NCBI RefSeq assembly: GCF_900079775.1
Contig: NZ_LT556034.1
Span: 67,621 to 131,620, forward strand
Reading direction: 5' to 3'
Length of the DNA stretch: 64,000 bases
Origin: Leyella lascolaii
GTDB lineage: Bacteria > Bacteroidota > Bacteroidia > Bacteroidales > Bacteroidaceae
The notes beneath the pieces are model-generated. The model searched no databases. It saw only the letters and a list, made by a program, of their open reading frames with translations, and had not been told where the DNA came from. Shown piece by piece: positions 8,814-16,318 of the stretch. Position numbers and translations under genes: made by a program. Every line of letters begins with the position of its first letter. The stretch's first letter is position 1.

Positions 8814-9812
8814 GTGGAAAATATTATTGCGTTGGTTGTTTGTTGCCTTTTAGGTGTAGAAGCAAAGGCACAAGTACAAGTACAGTTCAGGCTGTTAGAC
8901 AGCCATACACGGCAACCTATTGAATTCGCATCGGTCTTCAATGCAAGAGGAACACTGCTGACGACTTCAGACTCCGAAGGTTATATTCGTTTTAAGGACA
9001 GTGTTCCTAAGTTTTCCGTATCCCATGTGGCCTACCTGAACAAAGATGTTGACACCGACACTTTGAAGGACAAGGTGTTGTACATGGATACCCGGGAGCA
9101 AGCGCTAAACGAGGTGTCAGTTGCCACGAAACGTCCTGAATACGTTGTGTTTGAGGCTTATTTCAGAGCACCGCAGTTCTATAATGGACAACTGGAGTAT
9201 TATTATGATGGCGTGGCTTACTACTTTGTCAAGCTCAAGAACGGAGAGGTTGACCATCGTACGCTTGCCGCAAGATATTTCATTGACGAAAGCATTAAGA
9301 AAGAAGAATGCAGGAATGGAAGTCTTTTATCATACGCACCTCCTTTTCCCGTTCCTGACTTCTATGGTGTTGGCAAAAACAAGGAAGCGATGAATCCGGC
9401 ATCCTGGCGAACTGACACGCTCGCTGCAAAAGTGCTGTTCAGTTTCGACCATCTTTATCCAGACACTGTGAAGTCCTTGTCTCTTGGCAAATATAAACAG
9501 CAGTTAAAAAGTTCCCACTCAAGCGAGGTTTATGCGCTTCGTCCTGATGGAATCACCTATACCGATATGGTCTCCAGCCGGTGGTCCCGACAGATGACGG
9601 TAACCATTAAGGACGTCCGCAAGATATATGACCAATGGGAAGAAGTGTACATCACTAAGGCTTCTTTCGCCGACAAGCAGGATGTGAAGAAGTTCAAGGA
9701 CGAGAAGATTGGTATAGTTGATGTGGACCAGTTCATCGAGCAGTCCGCCATTCCTCCGATCAGCAACAGCATCAAGGCCAAGCTGCCGACAATGACGGTA
9801 TCAAAACGCTAA
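8814..9812 (+). CDS. Exported protein with CarboxypepD_reg-like N-terminal domain
   Basis: A GTG at 8814, 11 bases after the CPBP stop, starts a 332-residue protein. A short hydrophobic leader ends near GVEAKAQ (about residues 14-20), so it is probably exported. Residues 22-100 resemble the carboxypeptidase regulatory-like beta-sandwich common in Bacteroidetes surface proteins (RLLDSHTRQPIEFASVFNAR, then TSDSEGYIRF). The remainder is a region of unknown function seen after such domains. There is no TonB-receptor barrel. Coupling to the CPBP gene suggests a shared role at the envelope. It ends 20 bases before the convergent aspartyl-protease gene. Confidence 0.7.
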   Translation: MENIIALVVCCLLGVEAKAQVQVQFRLLDSHTRQPIEFASVFNARGTLLTTSDSEGYIRFKDSVPKFSVSHVAYLNKDVDTDTLKDKVLYMDTREQALNEVSVATKRPEYVVFEAYFRAPQFYNGQLEYYYDGVAYYFVKLKNGEVDHRTLAARYFIDESIKKEECRNGSLLSYAPPFPVPDFYGVGKNKEAMNPASWRTDTLAAKVLFSFDHLYPDTVKSLSLGKYKQQLKSSHSSEVYALRPDGITYTDMVSSRWSRQMTVTIKDVRKIYDQWEEVYITKASFADKQDVKKFKDEKIGIVDVDQFIEQSAIPPISNSIKAKLPTMTVSKR

Positions 9813-9832
9813 GCCACCTGCTGCCAGCAGAA

Positions 9833-10678
9833 TTATTGAGACAATATGAGCAGCTGCCGATGCTCATAATCAAGCACCCATTTCTTTCCCATGAGGAAGC
9901 TTGCATTAAGACGGGGCTCCTCCGAGCCGTCGTCCGTGGGCTTGATGAAGTCAACCTTGAAACGATAATCGGAAATCTCTACGGGGATGTTTTTGCATTG
10001 CCCTACCGTTTTTGTAGTTAGTGCCTCTGCTATATCGGCGCCGGGTATCTCAATATAAGCTGTAGGTGTCAGTTCGGATGTAGGAAGCACAGCATTGAAT
10101 CTGGCTCCGGTATCAAAGTGTATGCGCGTCTTCTTGCCTGCTATCTTCCCCTTAAAATGAATGATGTTCAGTCCAGCGTCGGCATAGTTCTTCCAAGCCA
10201 AGGATGTCGCGACGTTGGTGGGTAAATTGTTTAGACGTTGAAGTTGGCAGGTCTTCAAATCAAAGCACCATGGATCCCTTTTTAAGATGTCACCACCGAT
10301 AATAAACTTAGGGGCGAACTGCTTCAGCTTCCCGGTCAAATCCACAATGAAGCACCACACATGAGTGTATGTGGATGACGCAAAGGAGATGCTGTCCAAA
10401 TAGACATAGGACGATTTAATGCTTTGTCCGGCCGTGTTGTCCATTATCTTGTCTCCTTTTAAATCCTTGATGTGGCACGAGTCTACGGCATAGGTAGAAT
10501 CGATGATACAAACCGAACAGCCAGTATCTATCAATCCCGGGACGTTGTGGACAGAGCCGCCGTCAGAAAGAGTTACATCCGTGTACATCCAGTCTCCCTT
10601 CATCGTTATCTTTGATTGACTCCAAGCATTTAGAGATAACAATGCCAGGGTGAGCATCAGAAGTAGTTTATGGTTCAT
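9833..10678 (-). CDS. Exported retropepsin-like aspartyl protease, two DTG motifs
   Basis: The protein has 281 residues from the ATG at 10678, chosen because it is followed directly by a signal peptide (MNHKLLLMLTLALLSLNAWS). A longer in-frame start at 10750 would put 24 unlikely residues in front. Two aspartyl-protease active-site motifs are visible, GLIDTGCSV (Asp51) and HFDTGARF (Asp189). One chain may therefore form both halves of the active site, pepsin-like, rather than dimerising. It is probably periplasmic. It is convergent with the CarboxypepD_reg-like gene and is the last gene before the tRNA-Leu end of the element. The substrate is unknown. Confidence 0.8.
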   Translation of the reverse strand: MNHKLLLMLTLALLSLNAWSQSKITMKGDWMYTDVTLSDGGSVHNVPGLIDTGCSVCIIDSTYAVDSCHIKDLKGDKIMDNTAGQSIKSSYVYLDSISFASSTYTHVWCFIVDLTGKLKQFAPKFIIGGDILKRDPWCFDLKTCQLQRLNNLPTNVATSLAWKNYADAGLNIIHFKGKIAGKKTRIHFDTGARFNAVLPTSELTPTAYIEIPGADIAEALTTKTVGQCKNIPVEISDYRFKVDFIKPTDDGSEEPRLNASFLMGKKWVLDYEHRQLLILSQ

Positions 10679-10716
10679 TGCCTTGTATCCTGCTTTATAT
10701 GATAAGTCTGCAAGTG

Positions 10717-10724
10717 CAAAGTTA
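10717..10724 (-). promoter_or_regulatory. -7 box before the aspartyl protease gene
   Basis: CAAAGTTA on the plus strand reads TAACTTTG on the minus strand, a TAnnTTTG match about 40 bases upstream of the chosen ATG at 10678. It overlaps the coding region that the longer start would require, which supports the shorter start. Confidence 0.4.
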
Positions 10725-10843
10725 GATATAAAAGCCGAGCTGGGCAACAATGTCCTAAAGAAATTCAGAGTTGTTGTACAGCTTCTCCTTTCCGATTCTT
10801 GCCCAATATTAACGCCTTATTAACACCATGAGAAAGAAAAACC

Positions 10844-10868
10844 CCTTGTAAATCATTGATTTACAAGG
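10844..10868 (-). terminator. Terminator now serving tRNA-Leu
   Basis: A 12-bp inverted repeat (10844-10855 with 10857-10868; the centre opens into a loop) is followed on the minus strand by GG and five T. It lies 19 bases inside the element from the attachment core, so the element supplies a new terminator for the tRNA whose 3' end it occupies. Confidence 0.7.
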
Positions 10869-10886
10869 GATTTGTAGCGTAAAAGG

Positions 10887-10900
10887 GTACCCAGACCCGG
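10887..10900. other. Right attachment core within the tRNA-Leu 3' end
   Basis: GTACCCAGACCCGG is identical to 391-404. It covers the 3' acceptor strand, the discriminator and the start of the T stem of the tRNA. Here the outer arms of the inverted repeat seen at 389-409 are less complete on the tRNA side, as expected for a host half-site. Confidence 0.75.
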
Positions 10901-10969
10901 GGTCGAACCGGGACGGATTGCTCCACTGGTGTTTGAGACCAGCGCGTCTACCGATTCCGCCATCTGGGC
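10888..10969 (-). tRNA. tRNA-Leu (anticodon CAA)
   Basis: The minus strand reads GCCCAGA...TCTGGGT with discriminator A at 10888. The anticodon stem CTGGT/ACCAG encloses the loop CTCAAAC, so the anticodon is CAA. The short variable arm (TGGAGCAATCC region) and the T loop GGTTCGACCCC fit a bacterial leucine tRNA of about 82 nt. CC is encoded after the discriminator but the final A is not. Its 3' end is the integration site of the element. Confidence 0.93.
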
Positions 10970-11039
10970 ATAAATGCGTGTGCAAAGGTAGTGTTTAATT
11001 CCGAAATAACAAAGAAAACAGGCATTTTTTTGCTTTACG

Positions 11040-11192
11040 GAAGACATCGGTAGGGGCAAAAGAAGATATTGGCAGGGGTAAAGAAAGACATTGAAAGGGA
11101 ATAAGAAAGGCATTGGCGGAATAAAAGGAAGATATTGGAAAAGGTAAAGAAAGGCACCAGTAGAGGCAAAGAAAAATACAGGCAGGGCTTAT
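11040..11192. repeat. 22-bp degenerate tandem array A (about 7 units)
   Basis: Units begin near 11040, 11062, 11083, 11105, 11127, 11149 and 11171, typified by GAAAGACATTGGCAGGGGTA plus AA. Most units are exactly 22 bp. Reading frames through it give repetitive non-protein-like sequence. It is the first of three different 22-bp arrays between tRNA-Leu and manC. Confidence 0.75.
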
Positions 11193-11237
11193 GATGTATG
11201 GCAGCATTGCATAGAAAGAACGGGAATAGGGTTTTAA

Positions 11238-11303
11238 ATGAAAAGGAAGGATGCGTATTATGAAAAGAAAGAGTGCGTATTATGGAAAGGGAGGAAGCGT
11301 ATT
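11238..11303. repeat. 22-bp tandem array B (3 units)
   Basis: Three units start at 11238, 11260 and 11282. Each opens with ATG plus a purine-rich stretch and closes with GCGTATT. The sequence is unrelated at first sight to array A, 46 bp away, yet the period is identical. Between arrays B and C, 11304-11515 holds no recognisable gene. Confidence 0.75.
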
Positions 11304-11515
11304 ATGGTGAAAGACAAGGTTCAAGGCGATGTGCCGTGCAGCGTGAAGAGGCACGAGGCGAGGTGCAATAAGGCGCATAAAAGCGGTCGGGAAAGCCGGA
11401 GTCATCGTACGGAAGTGCCACAATAAAGGCAACGTATGCCTGATGCGCCCCATCCGCACCATCACCTCAGAAGCGGAGAAGTTGCCGGGCTCTGTGGGGT
11501 ACATGGCTGCGGAAC

Positions 11516-11691
11516 GCCGTGACACGATATCTTATAAACCGTGATACGATATTATATAAGTCGCGAGACGACATCTTATAAGCCGTCGCGTGATATCTTA
11601 TAAACCGTGACACGATATTGTATTAGCCGTAACACGATATATTATAAGCCATGTCGTGATATCTTATAAGCCGTGACACGATATCTTATAA
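11516..11691. repeat. 22-bp tandem array C (8 units)
   Basis: Eight consecutive 22-bp units run from 11516 to 11691, the clearest array of the window; the first and eighth units are identical. Each unit contains a variant of GTGACACGATATCTTATAA, with GATATC palindromes in several units. The array ends about 95 bases before manC. I see no spacers and no associated cas genes. Confidence 0.85.
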
Positions 11692-11786
11692 TTCGTGGTT
11701 ATTCTTAAAATAAATATAAAAGTCTTGGCTGTATCAGTGGAACTTTGTACTTTAGCTGAAGTAAACTATATATAAACCCAAACGTC

Positions 11787-12878
11787 ATGAGAAATAATCA
11801 TAAAAACAACTATTGCGTTATACTGGCAGGAGGAAAAGGGCGCAGGCTATGGCCGTGGAGCCGCGAACAGTACCCGAAGCAGTTCATAGACTTCTTCGGA
11901 TGCGGGCGCACGCAGCTGCAGCAGACATTCGACCGTTTCTCAAAGATTGTTCCGCATGAGAATATATATGTAAACACAAACATCAACTATGCCGGCATAG
12001 TGAAGGAACAGCTGCCGGAACTGCCGGAGCAGAACATCATGGCGGAGCCGATACACCGCAACACGGCGCCAAGCGCGGCATGGACCACCCACAGGATACT
12101 TCACACCAATCCGGAGGCGAGCATCGTCATCACGCCGTCCGACCAGATAGTGCAGAATGAGGAAATGTTCGCAAAGAACATAAACGAAGGGCTTGACTTC
12201 GTGAGCACGCACGACTGCATACTCACAATGGGCGTTAAGCCCACCCGTCCAGAGCCTGGCTACGGCTACATACAGGCAGGCGAGCCGGTGGGAAACGATG
12301 TCTTCATGGTGCAGTCGTTCACCGAGAAGCCCGAGCGGGAGTTCGCAAAGATATTCATGGAGAGCGGAGAGTTCTATTGGAACACGGGTCTCTTCTTCGC
12401 CAACGCGCGCTATGGCTTCAAGCGATTCGGCGAGATACTGCCCCACGTCCTCACCTCGTTTGACGAGCAGCATCCCGACTTCACCGTCGAGGACGAGCAG
12501 AACTTCATACGCGAGAACTTCCCCTCATATCCCAACCTGTCGCTCGACTACGGTTTTCTGGAGCAGACCGACAATGTGGCTGTGATGAGATGTGAGTTCG
12601 GATGGGCAGACCTCGGCATGTGGCACAGCATATACGAAGCCATGCACAAGGGCGAGGGCGACAACGTGGTGGTGGACAGCAACGTGATGATAGACGACGC
12701 CCACAACAACGTGATAAAGCTTCCGAAAGAGCGGCTCGCCATCATCAACGGTCTGGAAGGATTCATCGTGGCGGAGAAAGACAACGTGCTGCTCATATGC
12801 AAGAAGGAGGACTCGTCGGCACTTGTGCGCAAATTCGTCAACGAGGTGCAGATGAAGAAAGGCGACAAATACATCTGA
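11787..12878 (+). CDS. manC: Mannose-1-phosphate guanylyltransferase
   Basis: This 363-residue enzyme makes GDP-mannose from GTP and mannose 1-phosphate for surface glycans and GDP-fucose. The nucleotide-binding signature is at residues 11-28 (VILAGGKGRRLWPWSRE, then YPKQF), followed by EPIHRNTAPSAAW and the FTEKPE and YWNTGLF motifs of the family. It lacks the C-terminal cupin (phosphomannose isomerase) domain of the longer bifunctional type. The gene is monocistronic: it follows the three 22-bp arrays and ends in a strong bidirectional terminator shared with the HIT gene. Confidence 0.92.
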   Translation: MRNNHKNNYCVILAGGKGRRLWPWSREQYPKQFIDFFGCGRTQLQQTFDRFSKIVPHENIYVNTNINYAGIVKEQLPELPEQNIMAEPIHRNTAPSAAWTTHRILHTNPEASIVITPSDQIVQNEEMFAKNINEGLDFVSTHDCILTMGVKPTRPEPGYGYIQAGEPVGNDVFMVQSFTEKPEREFAKIFMESGEFYWNTGLFFANARYGFKRFGEILPHVLTSFDEQHPDFTVEDEQNFIRENFPSYPNLSLDYGFLEQTDNVAVMRCEFGWADLGMWHSIYEAMHKGEGDNVVVDSNVMIDDAHNNVIKLPKERLAIINGLEGFIVAEKDNVLLICKKEDSSALVRKFVNEVQMKKGDKYI

Positions 12879-12907
12879 CACACGCCCGCACATACCTGCC
12901 ACAAACT

Positions 12908-12955
12908 GAAAATGCCTTATGCCGCGTCACAAGAAGTGCGGCATAAGGCATTTTC
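12908..12955. terminator. Bidirectional terminator between manC and the HIT gene
   Basis: A perfect 18-bp stem (12908-12925 with 12938-12955) has A-rich and T-rich edges on both sides, so it can stop transcription of manC (plus) and of the greA-HIT operon (minus). Confidence 0.85.
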
Positions 12956-12973
12956 CTTATTCCTGCGGACGTG

Positions 12974-13378
12974 TCATCCGGCTATTTTCTCATACTCGGC
13001 GAGTATCTTCGCCGCTATACCGGCAAACTCCTCATCGCTGAGCTTGAGTTTCGGAGCCGAGAAGTTCATGTCCTTCTCCGACTGCATCGGCACGAGGTGT
13101 ATGTGCGCATGAGGCACCTCGAGCCCCAGCACAGCCTCCCCCACCTTCACGCAAGGGAACGCAGCCTTTATCGCCATAGCCACTTTCTTGGCGAAAACCT
13201 GAAAGCGCGCTATCTCGTCATCCTCCATATCGAAGACGTAGTCCACCTCGCGGCGCGGTATGACAAGCGTGTGTCCCTTCACCATAGGGTTGATGTCGAG
13301 AAACGCATAGAACTCATCGTTGGCGGCACACTTGTAGCTCGGTATCTCTCCCGCCGCAATCTTTGCAAATATTCCCAT
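12974..13378 (-). CDS. HIT family nucleotide-binding protein
   Basis: This 134-residue protein carries the histidine triad HAHIHLVPM (His90, 92, 94 plus His-equivalent position) typical of Hint-type purine nucleoside phosphoramidases. The N terminus GIFAKIAAGEIPSYK and the internal GHTLVIPRREVDY also match. The substrate in the cell is not predictable. It follows greA with a gap of 36 bases on the same strand, so both are probably one transcript ending at the 12908-12955 hairpin. This greA-HIT order is common in Bacteroidales. Confidence 0.9.
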   Translation of the reverse strand: MGIFAKIAAGEIPSYKCAANDEFYAFLDINPMVKGHTLVIPRREVDYVFDMEDDEIARFQVFAKKVAMAIKAAFPCVKVGEAVLGLEVPHAHIHLVPMQSEKDMNFSAPKLKLSDEEFAGIAAKILAEYEKIAG

Positions 13379-13414
13379 AATCTTACGCTTTAAAAACAGT
13401 CATTACCTCATGCG

Positions 13415-13882
13415 TCACTCTATCGTGATGTTGTCTATGCGCAGCTTTATCGTTCCGCGCGGAATCTTTATCTCAGCCACGTCGCCCACCTTCTTGTTGA
13501 GCAGTCCCTGGGCTATAGGAGTCTTGATGGATATCTTTCCGGCTTTCAGGTCAGCCTCGTTCTCGCTCACGATGGTATAAGTCATCTTCGCCTTTGTGGT
13601 CATGTTGGTCATCTCCACCTTCGACAGAATCTGCACCATGTCCGAGCTGAGGCGCGAGGTGTCGATGATCTTTGCCTCGGCGATGGTCTGTTTCAGCTTG
13701 TTTATCTTGTCTTCCAGATGAGCCTGAGCCTCTTTGGCTGCATCATATTCGGAATTCTCACTCAGGTCACCCTTATCGCGGGCCTCTGCAATAGCGGCCG
13801 ATGCCTTTGGGCGCTCCACAGCTTCAAGCTGTTTCAGGTCGGCAACGAGCTTCTCGTAGCCTTCTTGTGACATATAAGCCAT
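13415..13882 (-). CDS. greA: Transcription elongation factor GreA
   Basis: The 155-residue length is normal for GreA. The N-terminal coiled coil (residues 1-75) contains the tip motif DKGDLSENSEYDAAKEAQ with the acidic residues that enter the RNA polymerase secondary channel to stimulate cleavage of backtracked RNA. The C-terminal FKBP-like domain (TPIAQGLLNKKVGD) binds the polymerase. A promoter (13999-14030) lies about 115 bases upstream, and the leader contains a terminator-like hairpin, suggesting control by premature termination. Confidence 0.95.
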   Translation of the reverse strand: MAYMSQEGYEKLVADLKQLEAVERPKASAAIAEARDKGDLSENSEYDAAKEAQAHLEDKINKLKQTIAEAKIIDTSRLSSDMVQILSKVEMTNMTTKAKMTYTIVSENEADLKAGKISIKTPIAQGLLNKKVGDVAEIKIPRGTIKLRIDNITIE

Positions 13883-13920
13883 AATCTTGAAATTTTATAA
13901 GTTAGTTTTTCCTGGCAGAC

Positions 13921-13964
13921 AAAAAAGACAGAATTCCGACACGCGAGCCCTGCCGTCGGAATTC
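13921..13964 (-). promoter_or_regulatory. Terminator-like hairpin in the greA leader
   Basis: A 10-bp perfect stem, GAATTCCGAC (13931-13940) with GTCGGAATTC (13955-13964), lies between the greA promoter and its start codon. On the minus strand it is followed by TGTC and six T (13926-13921). It could act as a leader attenuator. The four bases between stem and T run make it imperfect as a terminator. Confidence 0.5.
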
Positions 13965-13998
13965 CTTAGCCTTTGTCCCCATAAATAATATTCTGATG

Positions 13999-14030
13999 CA
14001 AAGGTATGAATTTATTTCCTCCGGCACAAA
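13999..14030 (-). promoter_or_regulatory. Promoter of greA-HIT operon
   Basis: On the minus strand TTTG (complement of 14027-14030) is followed after 20 bases by TACCTTTG (complement of 13999-14006), a full Bacteroidetes-type promoter. Start of transcription would be near 13992. Confidence 0.65.
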
Positions 14031-14331
14031 TATTTATACAATTAATAACAATAAGGGAGAATTTGTTAAAATACGACAAATCCTCAGACATGCGCCTGTT
14101 CCGAATCCTTTCCGCAACGCCACACATCATACGGCTGCGTGATTACGCACCTGTGCAGGCAGTGTCCGAGCGTCGCACGAAGACGAACAAAACTCCAACG
14201 CGCGCGAACTTCCGCCCACCCATAAGTCCGCGAGAACGCTCTATTTGCATCGGAAGGAGCATCAGGACGCAAATAAACGATTTTCAGAGCATCATACCAA
14301 ACCGTTGACACACAACGCATTAGCGAAAACA

Positions 14332-14551
14332 TCCCGACAGGAAGCACTTCTCCGCATTGCGGAAAAGCATGTCTCACCATACGGAAGAGCCTCTTTCGCA
14401 GTGCAGGAAAGCCTCTTTCGCACATCCATAAAGCCCGTTCCGCACCACGGAAGAGTGTCTCCGGCACTGCGGAAAAGGCTTTCCAGCAAGTCCGACCCAT
14501 AAGAATACCCTCACCGTAAAAACCGTTCCGCCCGGAAACACGTGCGGAAAA
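14332..14551. repeat. 22-bp degenerate tandem array D (about 10 units)
   Basis: Clear units start at 14332, 14354, 14376, 14398, 14420, 14442 and 14464, with weaker phase-matched units to 14551. The consensus is close to GCACTGCGGAAAAGCCTCTT plus TC, an imperfect palindrome. The gap 14031-14903 between greA and the first barrel gene holds no convincing gene. From about 14630 it is a diverged copy of the spacer seen between the barrel genes. Confidence 0.8.
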
Positions 14552-14903
14552 GCGATACGGACGGGTCATGACGCCGATATAAAAAGCTGTTTCGGGATTT
14601 TCAGTTGTCAAAATTCTTTACTACCTGCGATGCGGAACCTACGGTCTGACGTCACACCGTCAAAGCGTTTTTTTCACCTTACCGCCACACCTACGTTCCC
14701 CTTCCGCGCAACCACCATCATCATGCTTTCTGCATTTACAGTATGTTTCACCACACATCGCGTACATGAAAGCAAGCCCACAGGCATGGCGGCGGCACGG
14801 AACGCGGCATGAGCAGGGTGACACATTCATGACATACACGCATCCGCCACATCACCGCAACAACGGCGGATACGGATTACGCTGCGCCGACTGGTATGAA
14901 AAA

Positions 14904-14931
14904 GAGGGCAATGTCTCGCGACACCGCCCTC
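14904..14931 (-). terminator. Terminator of the first barrel gene
   Basis: GAGGGC (14904-14909) pairs with GCCCTC (14926-14931), with a TGTC/GACA inner stem, and is followed on the minus strand by a T run. Copies at the same relative place follow the second (16246-16273) and third (17568-17595) barrel genes, the last with one weakened pair. Confidence 0.75.
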
Positions 14932-14976
14932 TCGGAATATCAAACATTTGGAAAAAAAATTTAACTATTACTATGT

Positions 14977-15576
14977 TCAAATATTAAACTTGTATCCTAA
15001 TGTTATCTGGAACACGCTGTTCTTGCTTCTCTCAAGGTCGGATATCTTGGTCAAGCCGAAGTTATAACGCCCGTCTATCACAACGTTCTTATACTCGTAC
15101 GACAGACCGATAGGAATAGAGAAATCGAATGATTTGATATTGTCCAACTTACCCTGGGCACTTATGTCGCCATTAGAATATGCCATTTTGCTGTTCACAT
15201 TGAACGCCGGCTGTATGCCGAGCTTGACAGCCAGATTCTTCACTACGTATACATTTGCCAGTATAGGAATGTTTATATAGTCAAGCTTCACGGTTGCCGT
15301 GCCGTCGAGTTTGTTTCCGTCTTCATCCAACGGGTCTCCCTCGGCTCCCTGCTGAGAGTAAAGCGCACCTCCGGATATGCTGAGTATGTCTGTAAGCTGA
15401 TACTCGAGCTCTGCTCCCACAACAACTCCTATCCTTGGGTCTGAACCGTCTGCCTTGGTAAGGTTTGCGATGTTCATACCGATTTTAGGCTGTAATGTCA
15501 GACTGCCGACAGGGCGCTGAGCGAATGTGGCTACTGATGCAAGCATCAGAACTGCCATGATGATAACTTTTCTCAT
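14977..15576 (-). CDS. Outer-membrane beta-barrel protein, copy 1 of 3
   Basis: About 199 residues from MRKV at 15576; an upstream ATG at 15585 would add three residues absent in the other copies. The signal peptide (MRKVIIMAVLMLASVATFAQ) is followed by a small beta barrel of the PF13568 porin-like type: alternating strands such as PKIGMNIANLTKAD, ISGGALYSQQGAEG, LSYEYKNVVIDGRYNFGLTK and a C-terminal FQITLGYKFNI ending in an aromatic/hydrophobic residue as outer-membrane proteins do. It is the most diverged of the three tandem paralogues, and its loop regions differ most. It has its own promoter and terminator. Function unknown; probably structural or adhesive. Confidence 0.85.
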   Translation of the reverse strand: MRKVIIMAVLMLASVATFAQRPVGSLTLQPKIGMNIANLTKADGSDPRIGVVVGAELEYQLTDILSISGGALYSQQGAEGDPLDEDGNKLDGTATVKLDYINIPILANVYVVKNLAVKLGIQPAFNVNSKMAYSNGDISAQGKLDNIKSFDFSIPIGLSYEYKNVVIDGRYNFGLTKISDLERSKNSVFQITLGYKFNI

Positions 15577-15747
15577 AATATTCATATGTTTAAATTAAAC
15601 TGTCCTCCACTGCCGGAATTCATCCGGATGGGGCTGGATGCCTCTCCGCTCCGTCATGCCAGAAGCCTGTCCGGGCACCATGAAAGCGTCGCTCACAACG
15701 CCTTCCGCGCTCCGTCCGGCTGACAAGCGGCACGTTTCTTTCGTCCG

Positions 15748-15779
15748 CAAATATAGAATAAAAACATAATACGCTCAAA
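15748..15779 (-). promoter_or_regulatory. Promoter of barrel gene copy 1
   Basis: On the minus strand TTTG (complement of 15776-15779) and TATATTTG (complement of 15748-15755) are 20 bases apart. The start codon is about 165 bases downstream, so a long leader precedes it. The leader sequence is conserved in all three copies. Confidence 0.7.
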
Positions 15780-16245
15780 GGTTTTACGTGACTTTTTCGC
15801 CTCTGCCACACACTTTTATCGACTCCGCGCTCCGGTTGGTTACAAACGAAACAATAATACCGACAGACCCTCCATCAGCACCGTACCGCCGCTCATTTCT
15901 GTCTTGTCTGTAAGGTGACGGAAAGACGGTATTTCCTTTCTTTGAATATGTCCCCGTCACCATCTTCCATATTGTATTCACACAACCGAATCCGTTGCCA
16001 GTCATGCGGCGGATGCGGCTTCACCAAAAGCCGGTCATCAGACCGTCATAACGCTTTCTTACTTTATTGCAGACCTACCCATCGCGCTTCCTCACCGCCG
16101 CCGTCATCTTGTCTCACGCTTTTTCCGGATGCAGCACGCCACATCTCCGATGAAGGCAGGAACCAATATTAATGACAACAGTACGAAATAAGGATGAAGT
16201 CTGATAACCTATCAGGTGTTACACGGTGTGGAAAGACACAAAAAA

Positions 16246-16273
16246 GAGGGCAATGTCTCGCGACACCGCCCTC
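16246..16273 (-). terminator. Terminator of the second barrel gene
   Basis: It has the same GAGGGC/GCCCTC hairpin as at 14904-14931, followed on the minus strand by a T run, about 45 bases beyond the stop codon. Confidence 0.75.
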
Positions 16274-16318
16274 TCAAAATATCAAACATTTGGAAAAAAA
16301 AATTATCAGTAACCTTAT

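Larger units (their letters stand above)
389..10900. mobile_element. NBU1-like integrated mobilizable element in tRNA-Leu, degraded
   Basis: The element is bounded by the 14-bp core at 391-404 and its copy in the tRNA-Leu 3' end at 10887-10900, a core-to-core distance of 10,496 bp. Contents in order: integrase (frameshifted), YhcG-like nuclease (frameshifted), Kup transporter, mobilization accessory protein, relaxase, mobC remnant, oriT-like repeat, Toprim/primase remnant, CPBP protease, CarboxypepD_reg-like protein, aspartyl protease. As I recall, NBU1 of Bacteroides is about 10.3 kb and integrates in the 3' end of a tRNA-Leu with a 14-bp core. Integrase next to one end, and a tRNA completed at the other, fit that model. 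Several genes are broken, so autonomous excision and mobilization look lost. The assignment is inferred from layout and motifs, not from a database match. Confidence 0.75.

Noticed and set aside
11516..11691. CRISPR array
   Set aside because: Units are contiguous 22-bp repeats without spacers, and no cas genes are in the window.
14084..14611. 175-codon minus-strand frame over array D
   Set aside because: It reads through 22-bp repeats; because 22 is not a multiple of three the apparent peptide repeats are artefacts. No homologue-like motif is seen.
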